64,000 bases of DNA from Pseudopithomyces maydicus. Lineage: Eukaryota > Ascomycota > Dothideomycetes > Pleosporales > Didymosphaeriaceae. The stretch covers positions 310,001 to 374,000 of the forward strand of contig JANTUC010000022.1 of the NCBI GenBank assembly GCA_026873275.1, written 5' to 3'. The translations under genes and the position numbers were made by a program. Positions within the stretch are counted from its first letter, which is position 1, and every line of letters begins with the position of its first letter. The notes under the pieces were generated by a model, which was not told the DNA's origin, searched no databases, and worked only from the letters and a program-made list of their open reading frames with translations. Shown here piece after piece: positions 1 to 11,130 of this stretch.

Positions 1-635
1 GCCCTGCGAGCTGTCTGGCTCTGTCTTGGGATGATCCGAACATGTTGGGCGATGTTGTAGTCGGACCAGAAATACGCTCGGGGTGGAAGGCGATGAAGGA
101 GGGCGTTCATTCAGGTATAGCAGAGAAGGAAAACCAGAGCTACAGTTGTCTGGTGCGGCAGCGAAGTAATAGTCCCAGCAAGAGCTTCGAGCATGTTTAC
201 GCTCCATCCTGGAAGTAGCCGCGAGCGCGTATCTTGCGAATATCTCCAGTGCGCTCAGGGTGCGAACGAGCACCTGCCATCTGCGCCGGTTGTCATGTCT
301 CTTATCCGGTCTTTCGGAGTTCTAGGGGCGTGTTCGTCCGATATTCCTCGTGCCGCAATTGTTCTTCCCAGATCTAGACGACCAGAAACTCTTAATCTCG
401 AAGCCGGTTCAGAAGCGCCTGCCGTCTTCGCCATTACCGTATTCCTGATCTGGCCATTCAAATCTCCCGGAGTTTATTCATCCAGCATCCGGTGTCCCAA
501 TTATTCCTTGCCAATCCAGGAGTTTTCATCACCCCCAGAGCACACCTTCTCTCCGCCTCTCTTACCACCCAACAACCCCAAACAAAAAGCACAAAAGCAC
601 AAAAACACAAAAACACAAAAACAACAATCACTTAC
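1..635. other. No supported gene; probable intron or 3' flank of the Dcn1-like gene
   Basis: I searched the minus strand here for the missing PONY domain of the Dcn1-like gene at 636-871 and did not find it in any frame. Positions 590-625 are an A/C-rich simple repeat (repeated aaaaacac units) just inside the donor site at 635. Open frames on both strands look like chance translations, with no recognisable motif. Confidence 0.5.
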
Positions 636-871
636 GCATTAACCGCCGTACTCGGATCCCACCCCGCGCTCTTCAAATACTGCACACGCACCTCGTTAGC
701 CCTTTCCTCATTCCTCTATCCTCTTTCCCAGGGCTCTCCCCTCCCCAAATGTACATCTATCTACCCCAACCAGGACGCACATACCTTAATCGCCGTCTTC
801 TGATCCGTCGACGCAAAGCTCACAAACTGGCTGATCGCCGCCTTCTGCTGCGACGTGTACACTGACGGCAT
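636..871 (-). CDS. Dcn1-like protein, N-terminal UBA-like exons only (partial)
   Basis: Two exons read on the minus strand. Exon 1 (871-785) starts at an ATG and encodes MPSVYTSQQKAAISQFVSFA and nine more residues; the donor is GTATGT. Exon 2 (679-636) follows a TGTGCAG acceptor and encodes YLKSAGWDPSTAVNA, with a GTAAGT donor. Joined, they match the UBA-like start of fungal Dcn1, the scaffold-type E3 that promotes cullin neddylation (TSQQKAAI, then L-K-x-x-G-W and A-V-N-A). Family members continue for about 200 residues with the PONY domain; I cannot find that in the remaining 635 bases. Either the next exon lies beyond the window after a long intron, or the gene is broken here. Identification of the domain is fairly firm, the gene model is not. 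Confidence 0.6.
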
Positions 872-1482
872 ATTCGAATTAGCTTGTTGTCTCCTCTTTC
901 TCTTTGTATATGTATAAATGTCTCGCTGGGATTCAGTCTCGTGGGGTCGAAGCGACCTTCGCTTTTCGTTTGCTTGGTCGGGTGGACGTGATACGCGCGC
1001 CGGGGTGAGAGGGACGTGTTGGAGGTTGCTGCCGCGGTAGGTAGACGAGCGAGACGGATATCTATCTACCCCGCCGCTGCGTTCGCTTGAGGGAAAGACG
1101 TAAAAGGGTAAGACGAGGATGCGGGCAGGCGGTCGATGTGTATATAGCGGACGGGCAGGCGGACAGGCGAGCGGTGCGCGGTGCAGAGAGGAGGAAGACA
1201 GACAGGCAACCACGTATCGCGGTGACGCTCGGTGCTCCCAGTGCGAGCTGTGCTGTGCTGCGCTGCGCTGTCGGTACCCTGCCTACCGTACCCCACCATC
1301 ACGCTAGCAGGCCAGGCCGGTGGGATGGGTGGATGGCTGCCTGAGCGCTAAGGCAGAAAGCTAACGTCTGAGCTCGCGCGGGATGGACCGTGTCGTACTT
1401 GTCGTCCTCCGTTGTTGTACGCATGTGTATGTATGTATGCATATACATATATGTATGTATATATGCATACATACATACGCAC
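872..1482. other. Intergenic, GC-rich with simple repeats
   Basis: Upstream flank of the Dcn1-like start. Short G/C-rich direct repeats (gcgctgcgctg) lie near 1257-1272 and an ATGT/ATAC dinucleotide-like repeat at about 1430-1480. No gene seen. Confidence 0.4.
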
Positions 1483-1641
1483 CGTCCCAGGCACTAAAAT
1501 CAAAAACAAAAACAAAATCACAAACTCACCTCCAGCTACAGTATCCCGACTTCCCACCTTCCTCACCTTCTTCGGCCTCGTCTCCGAAGCCATTTCCTCC
1601 GCGTCGCCTTCGTCCTTGGAGAGACCGCGTTTCCTAGACAT
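1483..1641 (-). CDS. Possible first exons of a short basic protein (unrecognised)
   Basis: An ATG at 1641 opens MSRKRGLSKDEGDAEEMASE followed by TRPKKVRKVGSRDTVAG, ending at a good GTGAGT donor (exon 1641-1530). An acceptor TTTTAG at 1494 could add an 11-base exon coding VPGT before a GTGCGT donor. The basic K/R clusters look like a nuclear targeting signal. I do not recognise the family and cannot trace later exons with confidence. It could also be a 5' exon of a gene whose remainder lies in 872-1400. Low confidence. Confidence 0.3.
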
Positions 1642-3156
1642 GATGCAAAGGCTTGATCTGACGCAGGTGATGAGGGCGTCGAGCATATACGTCGTGCGTG
1701 CGCGTGTGGACGATGACCTTTATATGTACTTAACACACATGTACGATACGTATCCTGCGTGACGGCGAAAACGCCAAACGGCTCAACGGGTGAAGGAAAG
1801 GGTGGACGGTTGAACGAACGAACAAATAAACACGGGGACAGGTGTTTACGTGTTGTGTTGTGTTGCGTCTCACTTACTATTTTACGTTCCGGCGGTGTGT
1901 AGGTGGGCGAGTCATCTCAAGCAGTGCGAAGTGATGATATGCACATGTTTTGCCCGCAGCAAACGCTCACCTGGGCCAAGGCGCTTGTTTTGGTAAATAC
2001 GCACACCGCCCGGTGAGCGAGACACGTTCACCGCGCGCGGAGGGAAGGCGCGATGGAGGCGGGCGCGTGCGTGTAGGCAGACGCGTTGCTGAGGTGAAGA
2101 CGGGGTGGGTCCTGGACTTCACCCTGAGCATACGAGGAGCACGTGCGTGGGGGGTTGCGCGGGTGTTCGAGTTGGATCTGGTGGGTGTGTGGAGGGAAGT
2201 GGTGGACTTGGTCAGTTCCGAGGACGACGAGGTGGTGGTGGTGTCATATACGGGTTGTCTAGAAGTTGATGTATTACGTATAAATGTGTATATATCAGAC
2301 ATATCACTCAGTCAGATAGGAAGACTTGAAATATGTAAATTATGTCCAGCTTAGGGCCATCTCTGGCATCGAAGTAGCTAACTTTATAGATATCACTCGC
2401 TCATCAGACGTGACCATCAATTAAACACCAACCCAAATCCAAACTCTATACTTCCTCTACCCAAGCATCAGTACGAATGAGTGTATGTATGCTATATTTA
2501 CTGCAGATCTGCCTTGCCAGTCAACTGTTTAAACAAATGAATGCTTATATTTTTATCCAATCCGTTAAGCTGCTACCAATTCTTTTTCTACCAGATGATG
2601 AAATAAATTCTGATCTTTGAATATCAAAGCAAAGTTACGGATAGGTTTCCATGATTAAGCCGAGTAGACTAATCCATTTCACAATTTCACAAATTCAAAA
2701 TGTATGTATGCAAAGTCACTTTGAATTTCCCACTCGTTTCATCTCGCGTCACACCGACATATAAACGTAATTGCAGCCTCTTACTTATTCGAGATGTGTA
2801 CATAAAACGACCAACGAATGGATGAAAGAGCGGATGATCGATAGAACGAATGATTGATCGAACTGACGGACAGACGTATAAACGCTACAATATGCCCACT
2901 CCCCACTCATCCATACTTTGAACCTGAGATGAAACCTCCAAGATATACGCTCCGTCGCTCCGTCGCTCCGTCGCTCATAAGCAGGTAGCCAATACGTAAC
3001 CCACCCACCTTTCCCCCCGAAACATACATTTGTATATACCCTCCCCATCCAAATCCCCCCTCCCAACCCTCCTCATGATAAAGTAAAACCGCCCCCTCTC
3101 CCCTCTCCCTCTCCCCTTTCCTGTTCGTTTCCCCTCGCACATAACCTTTTACTTAC
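1642..3156. other. Intergenic region
   Basis: No gene supported. The part from about 2250 to 3000 is richer in A/T and precedes the stop codon of mvp1 at 3157, so it probably holds the mvp1 3' untranslated region. A short tandem repeat (tccgtcgc units) lies at about 2951-2973. Confidence 0.4.
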
Positions 3157-5616
3157 TTACTCCCCCACAGGCATCCCCTCCACCTCCTCGCTCAACGCCC
3201 TCCAGTTCTCCGCCTGCAACTCCGCATACTTGACCCGCTCCTGACTCCACTCCTGATGCAACCGCCCGATGTGATACTGGCTCTGCTGGAAGAAGTTGAG
3301 CTCGTCGCGGATGCACTCTTTGATGAAGACGCCGCGGGCGTGCTGCTGGACGATGGATTCTTTGTCCTGTTGGGGAGGGAGTTAGCTTCTGGGTTACGAA
3401 GGAAGAAAGAAAAAAAAAGGGGGGGGGGGGGGGGGGAAGGTAGAGGAAGGAAAGAAGGGGGAGAGAGGGGGAAACGGAACGGTCAAACGTACTCTAAAGA
3501 TGGCGTCTTCCACCTTCTCCGCCTCACCCGGCTTGATCATATCCGGCGGCTTACTCCGCACCGCCTGTAGCTTCTGCTCGTTGGTCGCGATCCGCTTCTC
3601 AAGGTACGGTATGTTATCCTTGGCGTACTTATCCCGCCGGTCGAACATATCGCGCATGCTAACCAGGGTGTCCCTCTGGCGCTTCAAATCCTCCAGCACA
3701 CCCTCCTCCCAGCCCCTCGCCTCGTCCTCGAGAAGACTCCGCGACTGCTCCAGATGTCTCGCCGTGGCATTCAGGCCCTCGTTCAGCATGGGGATCTCGT
3801 TCGTGTCGACGGCGTACGTGTCGGCCGACGCCTCGGTGACCTGCTGCAGGGCGGTCGCAAAGCGGAGGTGCTCTGCGGCCATGCCCTCGTTGCGCTTGGC
3901 CAGGCGCTCCATCATGGTGCAGAGGTTGATGTAGGATTCTGCGGAGCGGCGGACGCCGGCGCGGACCGTGTCGAAGAGGTCGGGGAGGGTCTTGGGGAGC
4001 GAGTCTTCGAGGTCCGGGGGAGGGTTTTCCCTGTGAATTCTTCTTGCACGGAGAGGTTGGCTTGCTTGCGCCAGACGGCGAGTTCCTAGAGTCGTTATAA
4101 GTAACCGTTTGACCGGTATCGAGAGTCTGGTCTTACCGTCGGCACGGTCAGGAACATGATAACCAGCTGCTCCTGCCCCAGCACGGGATGTCTAACGAGC
4201 GCGTTCGCGAACCGCGCTAGGCCTCTACGTCTCTTCTCGATGAAACTCGAATCCGTGGCTAGATAATTACCATTGACTGTAAATCCTCAATTAATGCCAC
4301 AGATAGACGATGTACAGAGAACTCACTCGCGACCCTCTTGGGGGGTAGCAGGGGCAATTGCCGAAAGGGATACCGCTTGTGTAGACAATCCAGAAGCCAA
4401 ACAAAATCACTGTACCGACGCACGACCTTGCTGTTGCGCCGCGAGCTGGCAACCTCGTAGTTGCGATGCTGGAACATGAAGACGCCCTCCTTCTCGGCGA
4501 GCGTCGTCACCGTTATCACCTCGTCAGGCCCAGTGCCCGCCACACGTCCACCACCGAAGGACCGTCCAAGGTTCGCCGGGGCATTGGCGGCGCCCTCCCC
4601 GCTCGACGGGGGACCGAAGCCCCCAGTGTCTTGTCCAAGAGCCGGGTTGGAGTAGTTCTGCTCCAGGCTGGGATTGAAGCCTCCCCAGCCGCCTTCGCTG
4701 CCATACGAGCTCGGGCGCTGGGGCGTCGGCTGCTCGATCCTGGTCGTGCTCGCGGAATTGGTGGTGAACTGGCTGGTCGTCCTCGTCGCGGCGGGCACAT
4801 TCATGCCATTGGTCTGGGTAGGCACGGCGGTGTAGCTCGAATGATTGTGTCCTCGATGGAGGTCAGGCGAGCCCCAAGGGTCCGCCTCGGGGTCGCCAAA
4901 CGACTGCTTGCGCATAGGAGCACGCGACCTGTTCGGCGTCGTCTCTGCTTGCGGGGCGGGCTGCTGCTGTTGCTGGGGCGGCGTGGGCGGCGGACGCTCC
5001 TGGGTTGGAGGCTCGTCCGCTTTGGGCTCTGGCTGGGGCGGGCGTGGGAGCTCGACGGACGGCACGGGCAGATCTGGGAACACACATACCGTCAGTCGGC
5101 ATTGGAGACGGAAAGCGCTAGCAACTCACTCCTCTTCCGCTCATCCACGCTGTCGAGCGACAGCTCGGACGCGTCGTAGCCCTCCTGCGCGAGCCCGACC
5201 AGCGCATACAGCACGTTGAACTCGTTCCTGCCCACGCCCGCGCTTTCCTGCTCGGGCTGGGACACGATATCTAGGATGCGGGACTCCTTGTCGCCGGACA
5301 GGCCGCTGCTTGCCAGCAGCTTCTTCGCCTGGGCGACGCTGATGCCGCTGCCGGCGCGCTCGCCATGCTCCAGCACCCGATCGAAGGCATCGATGTACGA
5401 GTCGGGCACCTCCGCCGCGGGCAGCAGCGACCTGATCAGCGAGCCCTTCTGTTTCTTAGGCGTGGGATTGAAGCCCCACGGCGAGTCGTCGCCGTGGAAG
5501 TCGTCTGCGAATAAGCTGTTGCCTGTGGGTTTCGGATCGTCGTCGAAGAGCGATGACGACGACTGCTGGGGCTTGGGGCGCGCGGGCAGATCGTCGTCGT
5601 CTCCAAAGAGGGACAT
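3157..5616 (-). CDS. mvp1: Sorting nexin Mvp1 (one apparent frameshift)
   Basis: Endosomal PX-BAR sorting nexin, acting in vacuolar protein sorting and retromer-independent recycling in yeast. Five exons: 5616-5130, 5073-4327, 4276-4137, 4085-3493, 3366-3157; introns of 56, 50, 51 and 126 bp with GT...AG ends. Protein order: acidic N-terminus with repeated S-L-F-x-D-D motifs, an EH-like region, a Pro/Gln-rich linker, then a PX domain (VVRRYSDFVWLLDCLHKRYP, PPKRVAINGNYLA) and a C-terminal BAR-type helical region ending EGMPVGE. The frame breaks at a five-base G run (plus strand 4016-4020); the upstream and downstream frames are both clearly Mvp1. Adding one base makes the exon sum 2178, exactly divisible by three, giving 725 residues. 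I read this as a homopolymer consensus error. Confidence 0.93.
3417..3437. repeat. Poly-G tract inside mvp1 intron 4
   Basis: A run of about 18 G on the plus strand preceded by poly-A, lying within the mvp1 intron 3367-3492. In the transcript it is a poly-C followed by poly-T, a plausible extended polypyrimidine tract before the acceptor. Length is likely to be uncertain in any assembly. Confidence 0.7.
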
Positions 5617-6445
5617 GATTTCTGTCCGAGATTAAGTGTGATTACGAGACCGAGAGCTGGTGCCTCCGCGCATAGAGAGCCAGCCGAGCGTCCAGCAGCT
5701 GGTGGTTGAGACGACGATAACGCGGCGGAGCGTCACTCACGCCGTGATGCGACCAAGGAACAGGACAGGGAGCTACCCGTGCTAGGGGAGGCCCAAGCTT
5801 CGAGGGACATGCACATATGCGGGCCACCTTGGCGACTGACGCGATAGCCTCCAATTAATCGTGGCTCTGTCCGATGTGCTAGTGAAGGAAAGGAAATCCA
5901 AGGGTCGTCAACAGTAGACCCTCTTTCCGCTATCCCAGATAAGCTCCCGACGTGTCGAGAGGTCACTGCAAAGCATCACACACTCCAATTACACGCAAAA
6001 CAGCCAGCCAGCCGCGTAGTAGATAACCACTTATGCAAGATATACGCTTTTTTTCAGTCGAACTCTGGAGCTGTCCAGACCTATCTGAGAGGGAGGGGCA
6101 TGTGCCCTGCCCTCCTTTGGTATCTACATCTTCCTTCCATGCGCCATCCCAATCAACCCATACATTTCCCTAAAATAGCTGAATCTCGTTCCATAAAATC
6201 AGCGGGTATCCAATCAAAGACTGCGTGCCATGCAATCGTGTCCAAAATCAAAAAATCAGAATTCCGTTCCTAAATGCGTCGCTCGCCAAAACCATGCAGA
6301 TGAGTGTACTATGCGTAAATGATCAAGTTGTGTTGTGCGCCCAAGCCATATGTATATACGCCGTGACACCGCATCGAACCCATCCAGACGAATGACACCG
6401 GGTTGAAAAAGATAGATAGAGAGAGAGAGGTACGGCGGTGCGTCA
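5617..6445. other. Intergenic: mvp1 promoter and palH 3' flank
   Basis: Both neighbours are on the minus strand, so this holds the mvp1 upstream region and the palH terminator region. A GATA/GAGA simple repeat occurs at about 6411-6429, next to the palH stop. No gene seen. Confidence 0.5.
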
Positions 6446-8848
6446 TCATCTGTTGTGGTTCGTTGGCTGTGAGGGTGTAAAAGCGCTGGGTTCGTCGGGT
6501 TGTTGCTCTTGCTCCTGCGAACGTGAAGTCTCTATGCTGTTCTCCGTGACCTCGTTGCCCAGCGCAACGGATGGAGACGATGGCTGGTGGGGTTCTGGCT
6601 GTTGCGCCTGTGGCCTGGCGCTTGGGGGTGCGAACGTCTCGGGTGTGAATCGTATCCGGGAGTTGCGTTCAGGGGTGTTCGAAGTGGTTGTTTCGTTCGA
6701 GTGTGGCAATGGTGTGTTGGTGGTGGTAGTGTGGGTGTGTATTGGTGGTGTGTGAGTCGAGGTTGGTGGGTTCTGTCCACTGGATCCTTCCGATGCCTGC
6801 GATTGCTCTTGTGATTGCTGTTGCAAGATCTCCGGAGACCATGTCCTACCGCGCGGCTGAGCGGGAATGATCGTAACAGGTAGATTCGCATCCGTCTGCT
6901 GGGTAGACCCCTTCCTGCTTCGGAACCTTTCTCCTTGCTGGGCAGCGAAGGTACCCAGTCGATCTTTCAGGGCCAACCCAGTGTAGTGCCTCTGGGGTAT
7001 GTTGAGTGGAAGGTCTTCGACGACTAGGGGCTCAATGACGCGTCCGCGCTGAATTTCTGGTGGAGGCGAACGACCCCGTCTCCGGAATGGGTTCATGCTG
7101 GCAATACCTTGCCAGTTCCACTGACTACGACCACGTCCATCACTCGCAGTCTGTACAACGCCCTTTTCTAGATCATCGACAGGAGTTTGTGGACGCGGCT
7201 GAGGCGCAGGGTTTGTTCCAGTAGCATCACCATCTTCAATTCGCTCCTCGATTGCAGCAGGGCGCGGCACAGGTGGTGTTTCGCTAATGGGATGATACCT
7301 CACAGTGTAGACGGTGCTGTCTGCACTTGCGGTATCCGTTCTGCTTACAGGGGATGCAATGGCAGGGGGTGCATCTGTCGGGCTTTGCAGCGGCGCGTAT
7401 GTGTTTCGCCCACTACGCTGGCCTGCTCGGGCGGCCGGAGGCGGAGCAGGTATATGAATGGTCCGTTTCTTATTTGGTGGAGGTTGCTTCTTGCCACGGT
7501 TTAGCCGGTGGGCGACATTGCTCAGACGACCAAAATGGCCAGACGAGAAGGCACCGCCGCTACCGCTGTCACCTGGTCGCTTCTTGAAATCATCCGATGT
7601 AGAACTCTGGCGTTTGGCCCCGTGCCAAGTCATTTCTTGCGATGGCGTGGTGTTGAGCATCTCATCTCCGTCGTATATTTCTCTTCCTAGAATTCCGTCT
7701 TTTCTTTCTTCTCTTTCCAATGCTTCGATCCGTTCTACCCACTCCCACACAATAACACTGGCCGCGGCGGCTCCGACCCATCTGAAATAGTCTCCCCATC
7801 CAGCAATAGTGTAGTTAGAGATGTCAGTGATGAAGAAGACAACAGGAGTGAGAATGGCGACAATAGACAGCAGAGCAACAAGGGACATGTTCCACATCAT
7901 CGGGTGATAGAATGCGTATCGGCGCTTCGTTATGGAGTAGTATACGACCCAGGCGGCGTACAGCATGCTTAGGGATAGCTGAAAGAGGTAACTCAGGGCA
8001 GGGATGGCGGTTTCAAAGTGTCGCGGGCTGTGTCCCTTGTTGTAGGGGCCAAAGCTGTTGATTGCGTTGAAGACGATGTCCAGCAGGATAAGGGCGAATC
8101 CGATCCACTTGATCATAACCTTCTCTTTGTGACGTGGGAATAGGCGGATGAGGGTCTGGACTTGGGCGAGCCAGAGGAAAATGTCGGAGATGATGCGCGA
8201 TACTTTGATTTCGGTGCCTGCGACGACCTCGTTGCGCAGCTTCATGGCGTCCATGAAGCCCTCGTTGTACTGGCGCTCGGCGATCTTGAAGGTGTCGGCA
8301 GTGGCGAGGGTCAGCGACACGGCGACGGTGAGGGCGGCGACCTTTTGCAGCCACGGACGCGTCCCAACGCCGATGATCGAGCCCCCGCCTGAGGCTCCGC
8401 TAATCATGCCGCGTCGTCCCATGAGTCCTGAGCGGCCAGAGGTGCCTCCGACGAAAAAGGTGCGAGGGGTGATGATCAACATGATGACGAGCATCCAGGC
8501 GATGACGGTCGCGGCGCCGGTCGCGTAGGCCTGGGGGGTAATGGAGGCATGGAAGGGATCGCGCATGGGTATGCTCGTCGAGTTCCCGAAACCCAGGCCG
8601 CCGGAGCCTTCGTTGACCTGGGACTGTTCGGTGGGCGGGCATTTTGGGGTGAAGAGGGCGTCGGCCTCGAGTTCGATCAGGTGGCCGGGCGACAGCTGGA
8701 TGGTGCCCAGCGAGGGCAATTTGAAGGGCGCGCAATGCTGTCGCGGGGTGTCAGTGACCCTGCGGGCGAGGGCAGACGCGATACGTACGCGGTAGGCTTC
8801 GTTGTTGGTCGGCTGCGCCCTTTTCCACCACGCCCCGGGACTGTGCAT
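6446..8848 (-). CDS. palH: PalH/Rim21-type seven-transmembrane ambient pH sensor
   Basis: Single open exon, 800 residues. The family senses alkaline pH at the plasma membrane and, with PalF arrestin and ESCRT components, leads to PacC activation. Seen here: an N-terminal extracellular part with the conserved C-x-P-F-x-L-P pattern (HCAPFKLPSLGTIQLSPG), then seven hydrophobic segments between about residues 110 and 375, beginning ATVIAWMLVIMLIITPRTFF and ending VGAAAASVIVWEWVERIEAL. The C-terminal half is a long, low-complexity cytosolic tail rich in Pro, Ser, Thr and Gln, as is usual for this family. Length fits. The first 35 residues (MHSPGAWWKRAQ...) are less typical, so the true start could be slightly downstream. 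It sits 0.8 kb upstream of mvp1's promoter side, transcribed in the same direction. Confidence 0.93.
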   Translation of the reverse strand: MHSPGAWWKRAQPTNNEAYRVRIASALARRVTDTPRQHCAPFKLPSLGTIQLSPGHLIELEADALFTPKCPPTEQSQVNEGSGGLGFGNSTSIPMRDPFHASITPQAYATGAATVIAWMLVIMLIITPRTFFVGGTSGRSGLMGRRGMISGASGGGSIIGVGTRPWLQKVAALTVAVSLTLATADTFKIAERQYNEGFMDAMKLRNEVVAGTEIKVSRIISDIFLWLAQVQTLIRLFPRHKEKVMIKWIGFALILLDIVFNAINSFGPYNKGHSPRHFETAIPALSYLFQLSLSMLYAAWVVYYSITKRRYAFYHPMMWNMSLVALLSIVAILTPVVFFITDISNYTIAGWGDYFRWVGAAAASVIVWEWVERIEALEREERKDGILGREIYDGDEMLNTTPSQEMTWHGAKRQSSTSDDFKKRPGDSGSGGAFSSGHFGRLSNVAHRLNRGKKQPPPNKKRTIHIPAPPPAARAGQRSGRNTYAPLQSPTDAPPAIASPVSRTDTASADSTVYTVRYHPISETPPVPRPAAIEERIEDGDATGTNPAPQPRPQTPVDDLEKGVVQTASDGRGRSQWNWQGIASMNPFRRRGRSPPPEIQRGRVIEPLVVEDLPLNIPQRHYTGLALKDRLGTFAAQQGERFRSRKGSTQQTDANLPVTIIPAQPRGRTWSPEILQQQSQEQSQASEGSSGQNPPTSTHTPPIHTHTTTTNTPLPHSNETTTSNTPERNSRIRFTPETFAPPSARPQAQQPEPHQPSSPSVALGNEVTENSIETSRSQEQEQQPDEPSAFTPSQPTNHNR

Positions 8849-10218
8849 CCTCGGCGACTATACTGGTCCAGCAGCAGCAGTGGCGAGTCAGAGCGGTCCC
8901 ATAGCAAGGTCATAGAGGCGTCATGTCGGTACGCGTCGAGGATGGATGACGGCGTTGAGGGTAGTGTGGTTGTTCACGGGCACGGCAAGACACAGGCGGG
9001 AAGGCTTGTGTGAACTTGGCGCTTCTTGGGCTGCCGTGAGGGGGCCTGGGGGGGGGGAGGCACTGGTACTGGGGCGCTGGGGCGGCGCTGGAACGCTGGA
9101 ACTCGACGTGCGTCGGGGCGTCTGGGTGCTGCTGATCCGGCGCCTGTGTGCGCCTGAAGCAGTCTAGGGGCCCTGCTGAGAAACGTGATTGCACCGCTTC
9201 CCACACCAACCGGCACTCCTCCGCCCTGCCCAGCGCACAGGTGCCCTCCCCACACCGCGAACTGCTCCCACACATGGCGTCGCACCTTGTGGATACCCTG
9301 GCCACGCTCTGCCCACGAGCGATAGAAGAGATAGCGGTAGGCCGTGTCGGACCAGCGACTGCCAGTTCTATGGACGCGCACCCAGAGCAGACCAGAGCAG
9401 ACGCCACCCAGCCCAGCGCCAGCAGACCAGATGGCGAGCCAGCTGGCTTGCCGGCATCCGAGAGCACGTGGGCCTGGCACGCTGACGGGCGACGGCCTCA
9501 GCTCCGTGTCGCTTTAGTTGCCGTCCCTCATCTGGGATCGATCGATAGAGTAGCACCTCTATATCCTCTGTCCGATGTTTAATATAGAACATGCTGAATA
9601 AACGCTCCTTCACCCGCCGTGTGAATGTCGGTACATACATTCGCGCCTCACCACCTCACAACCACGCCTGTGCCACACGCGCCTGTCCTCTTCGCGACCA
9701 CTAACACACCACCTCTACTATGTAAACAAGGAACGCGCTCCCTCACAGCCCTACCACCGCGCTATCGACCCAGAAAATGCGACGAAAAACAGGCTCTCGA
9801 GTGTGGGCGGCCCAGTCTAGACCACCGGCAAAGTCGCCGTGCGGCGCACCAATCAAGCCCAGCTGGCACAACAAGTTGGCTGGCCTTGGGCTCTTGTCCC
9901 AAAGCTTGACCGCGAGGACCCAAGCTGTCGGACAGCACACCCAACCCACACGTGCCATGTGAATTTCCGCGTGTTGCTCGCTCGGGGACTAAAATAGCAC
10001 CGAGGGGTTCGCTTTGGCGTAGGATGTGTAGTGTTTACACGTGACTAAGGTAGATAGCATTACAGTAAGCTATGTGAATATCTGTATCCGGTACAAAGTA
10101 GAACTACGTTTACCTGCATTGTAGATCGTAGGCCTGACCATTACACGTCTCTAAGCCAATTTACCGTATAAGCATGGAATCCGGTATCAAGACGATTTCA
10201 AACCAACTTTCTATCCAA
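8849..10218. other. Intergenic: palH upstream region
   Basis: Long GC-rich stretch with overlapping chance frames on both strands and a G9 run at 9050-9058. None of the translations shows a domain or a credible codon pattern. Becomes more A/T-rich after about 10000. Presumably holds the palH promoter. Confidence 0.5.
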
Positions 10219-11130
10219 TTACTTCTCAGTGCTACTTTCCTTGTCGTATTCCGCAGTATCACTCTTTGCACCGGTGGCGACTTCCTTCGGCTCGAGGCCG
10301 TATTCAGTGTCCAGCTCTTGCCTAAGTTTGACGCTACGCTCAAATCCCACAGCAACGAAACTAAAAAGACTGATACCCAAGCAGACATACCAAATGGTGT
10401 TGAAGCTCTTGATATACACAGATGTAATCTCTTCCCGATCCTCAGACGAATACGAATCACCGTAGATATGTGCTCGACCCGCAAAGGCGTACGCAGCCCC
10501 ACCGCTCAACTGCATCCGTATCGAAGGTTTCGATATCGTATACAAATGATGGTCGAATACCAAGTTGAAAACGAGTCCCGGAACAGTAACGCCCCATATA
10601 TATCCGAACGTGCGTACAAAGCTGTACGTAGCAGATGCAGAAGCGACATATTTCTCCGGCAGGGGCGCCATGATGGCAGGTAGCAACACAGACATGACCA
10701 TCCCCATGCCGCCGCTGGCAATCAGTTCGAACCATACGTATGCTGCCTTGGCGGTTTTGGAGTCTAGGAGAGTCAACAGGCCGAATGCGAAGGCTGCGAG
10801 GGCGAAGGCGAGGGCGTGGAGGGGCCGGTATTGTCCGAATTTGCTGAGGAGGGAACCGGAGACGACGGCGAAGACTAGAGACCCGAGGGCAAATGGGAGG
10901 AAGAGAACCCCGGACTCTAGGATGGTTGTGCGCTTGACGGCCTGGAAGTATATCGGGAGGAAGTAGGATAGCACCTGGAGGATTATTGATGAAGTAAAAG
11001 TCAGAAGGAAGGCGGTAGCTGAGGTGCGGTTCTTGAATAGGTTCGGGGGTACGCTTGGATATCTGGAGTCGATGTAAGTCATTCGTTTCACTCTACACTC
11101 CACCCCACAGCTCCAGCCTATCAATACCAA
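10219..11130 (-). pseudogene. C-terminal half of an MFS drug-efflux transporter (truncated)
   Basis: The frame encodes the second half of a DHA2/14-spanner-type major facilitator: an NLFKNRTSATAFLL motif typical of the entry to TM9, then about six hydrophobic helices (SYFLPIYFQAV, GMGMVMSVLLPAIMAPLP, IWYVCLGISLFSFVAVGFER) and a charged cytosolic tail. The matching N-terminal half with its substrate and motif-A helices should lie at 11131-12100 but no frame there resembles it. Upstream codons in the same frame include TAA before residue 1, and the first 20 residues are not transporter-like. So this is either a decayed copy or a gene whose 5' part was lost. Its neighbour is a P450, a pairing common in detoxification or secondary metabolism loci. 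Confidence 0.75.

Noticed and set aside
193..642. Plus-strand open frame of 149 codons
   Set aside because: It lies opposite the probable intron of the Dcn1-like gene, contains the A/C simple repeat and shows no motif.
4466..5219. Long plus-strand frames opposite mvp1
   Set aside because: Mirror of the Pro/Gln-rich coding region of mvp1; the minus strand has the PX domain and spliced structure.
8910..9582. Overlapping open frames on both strands upstream of palH
   Set aside because: GC-rich chance frames; no domain, no consistent codon bias, mutually overlapping.
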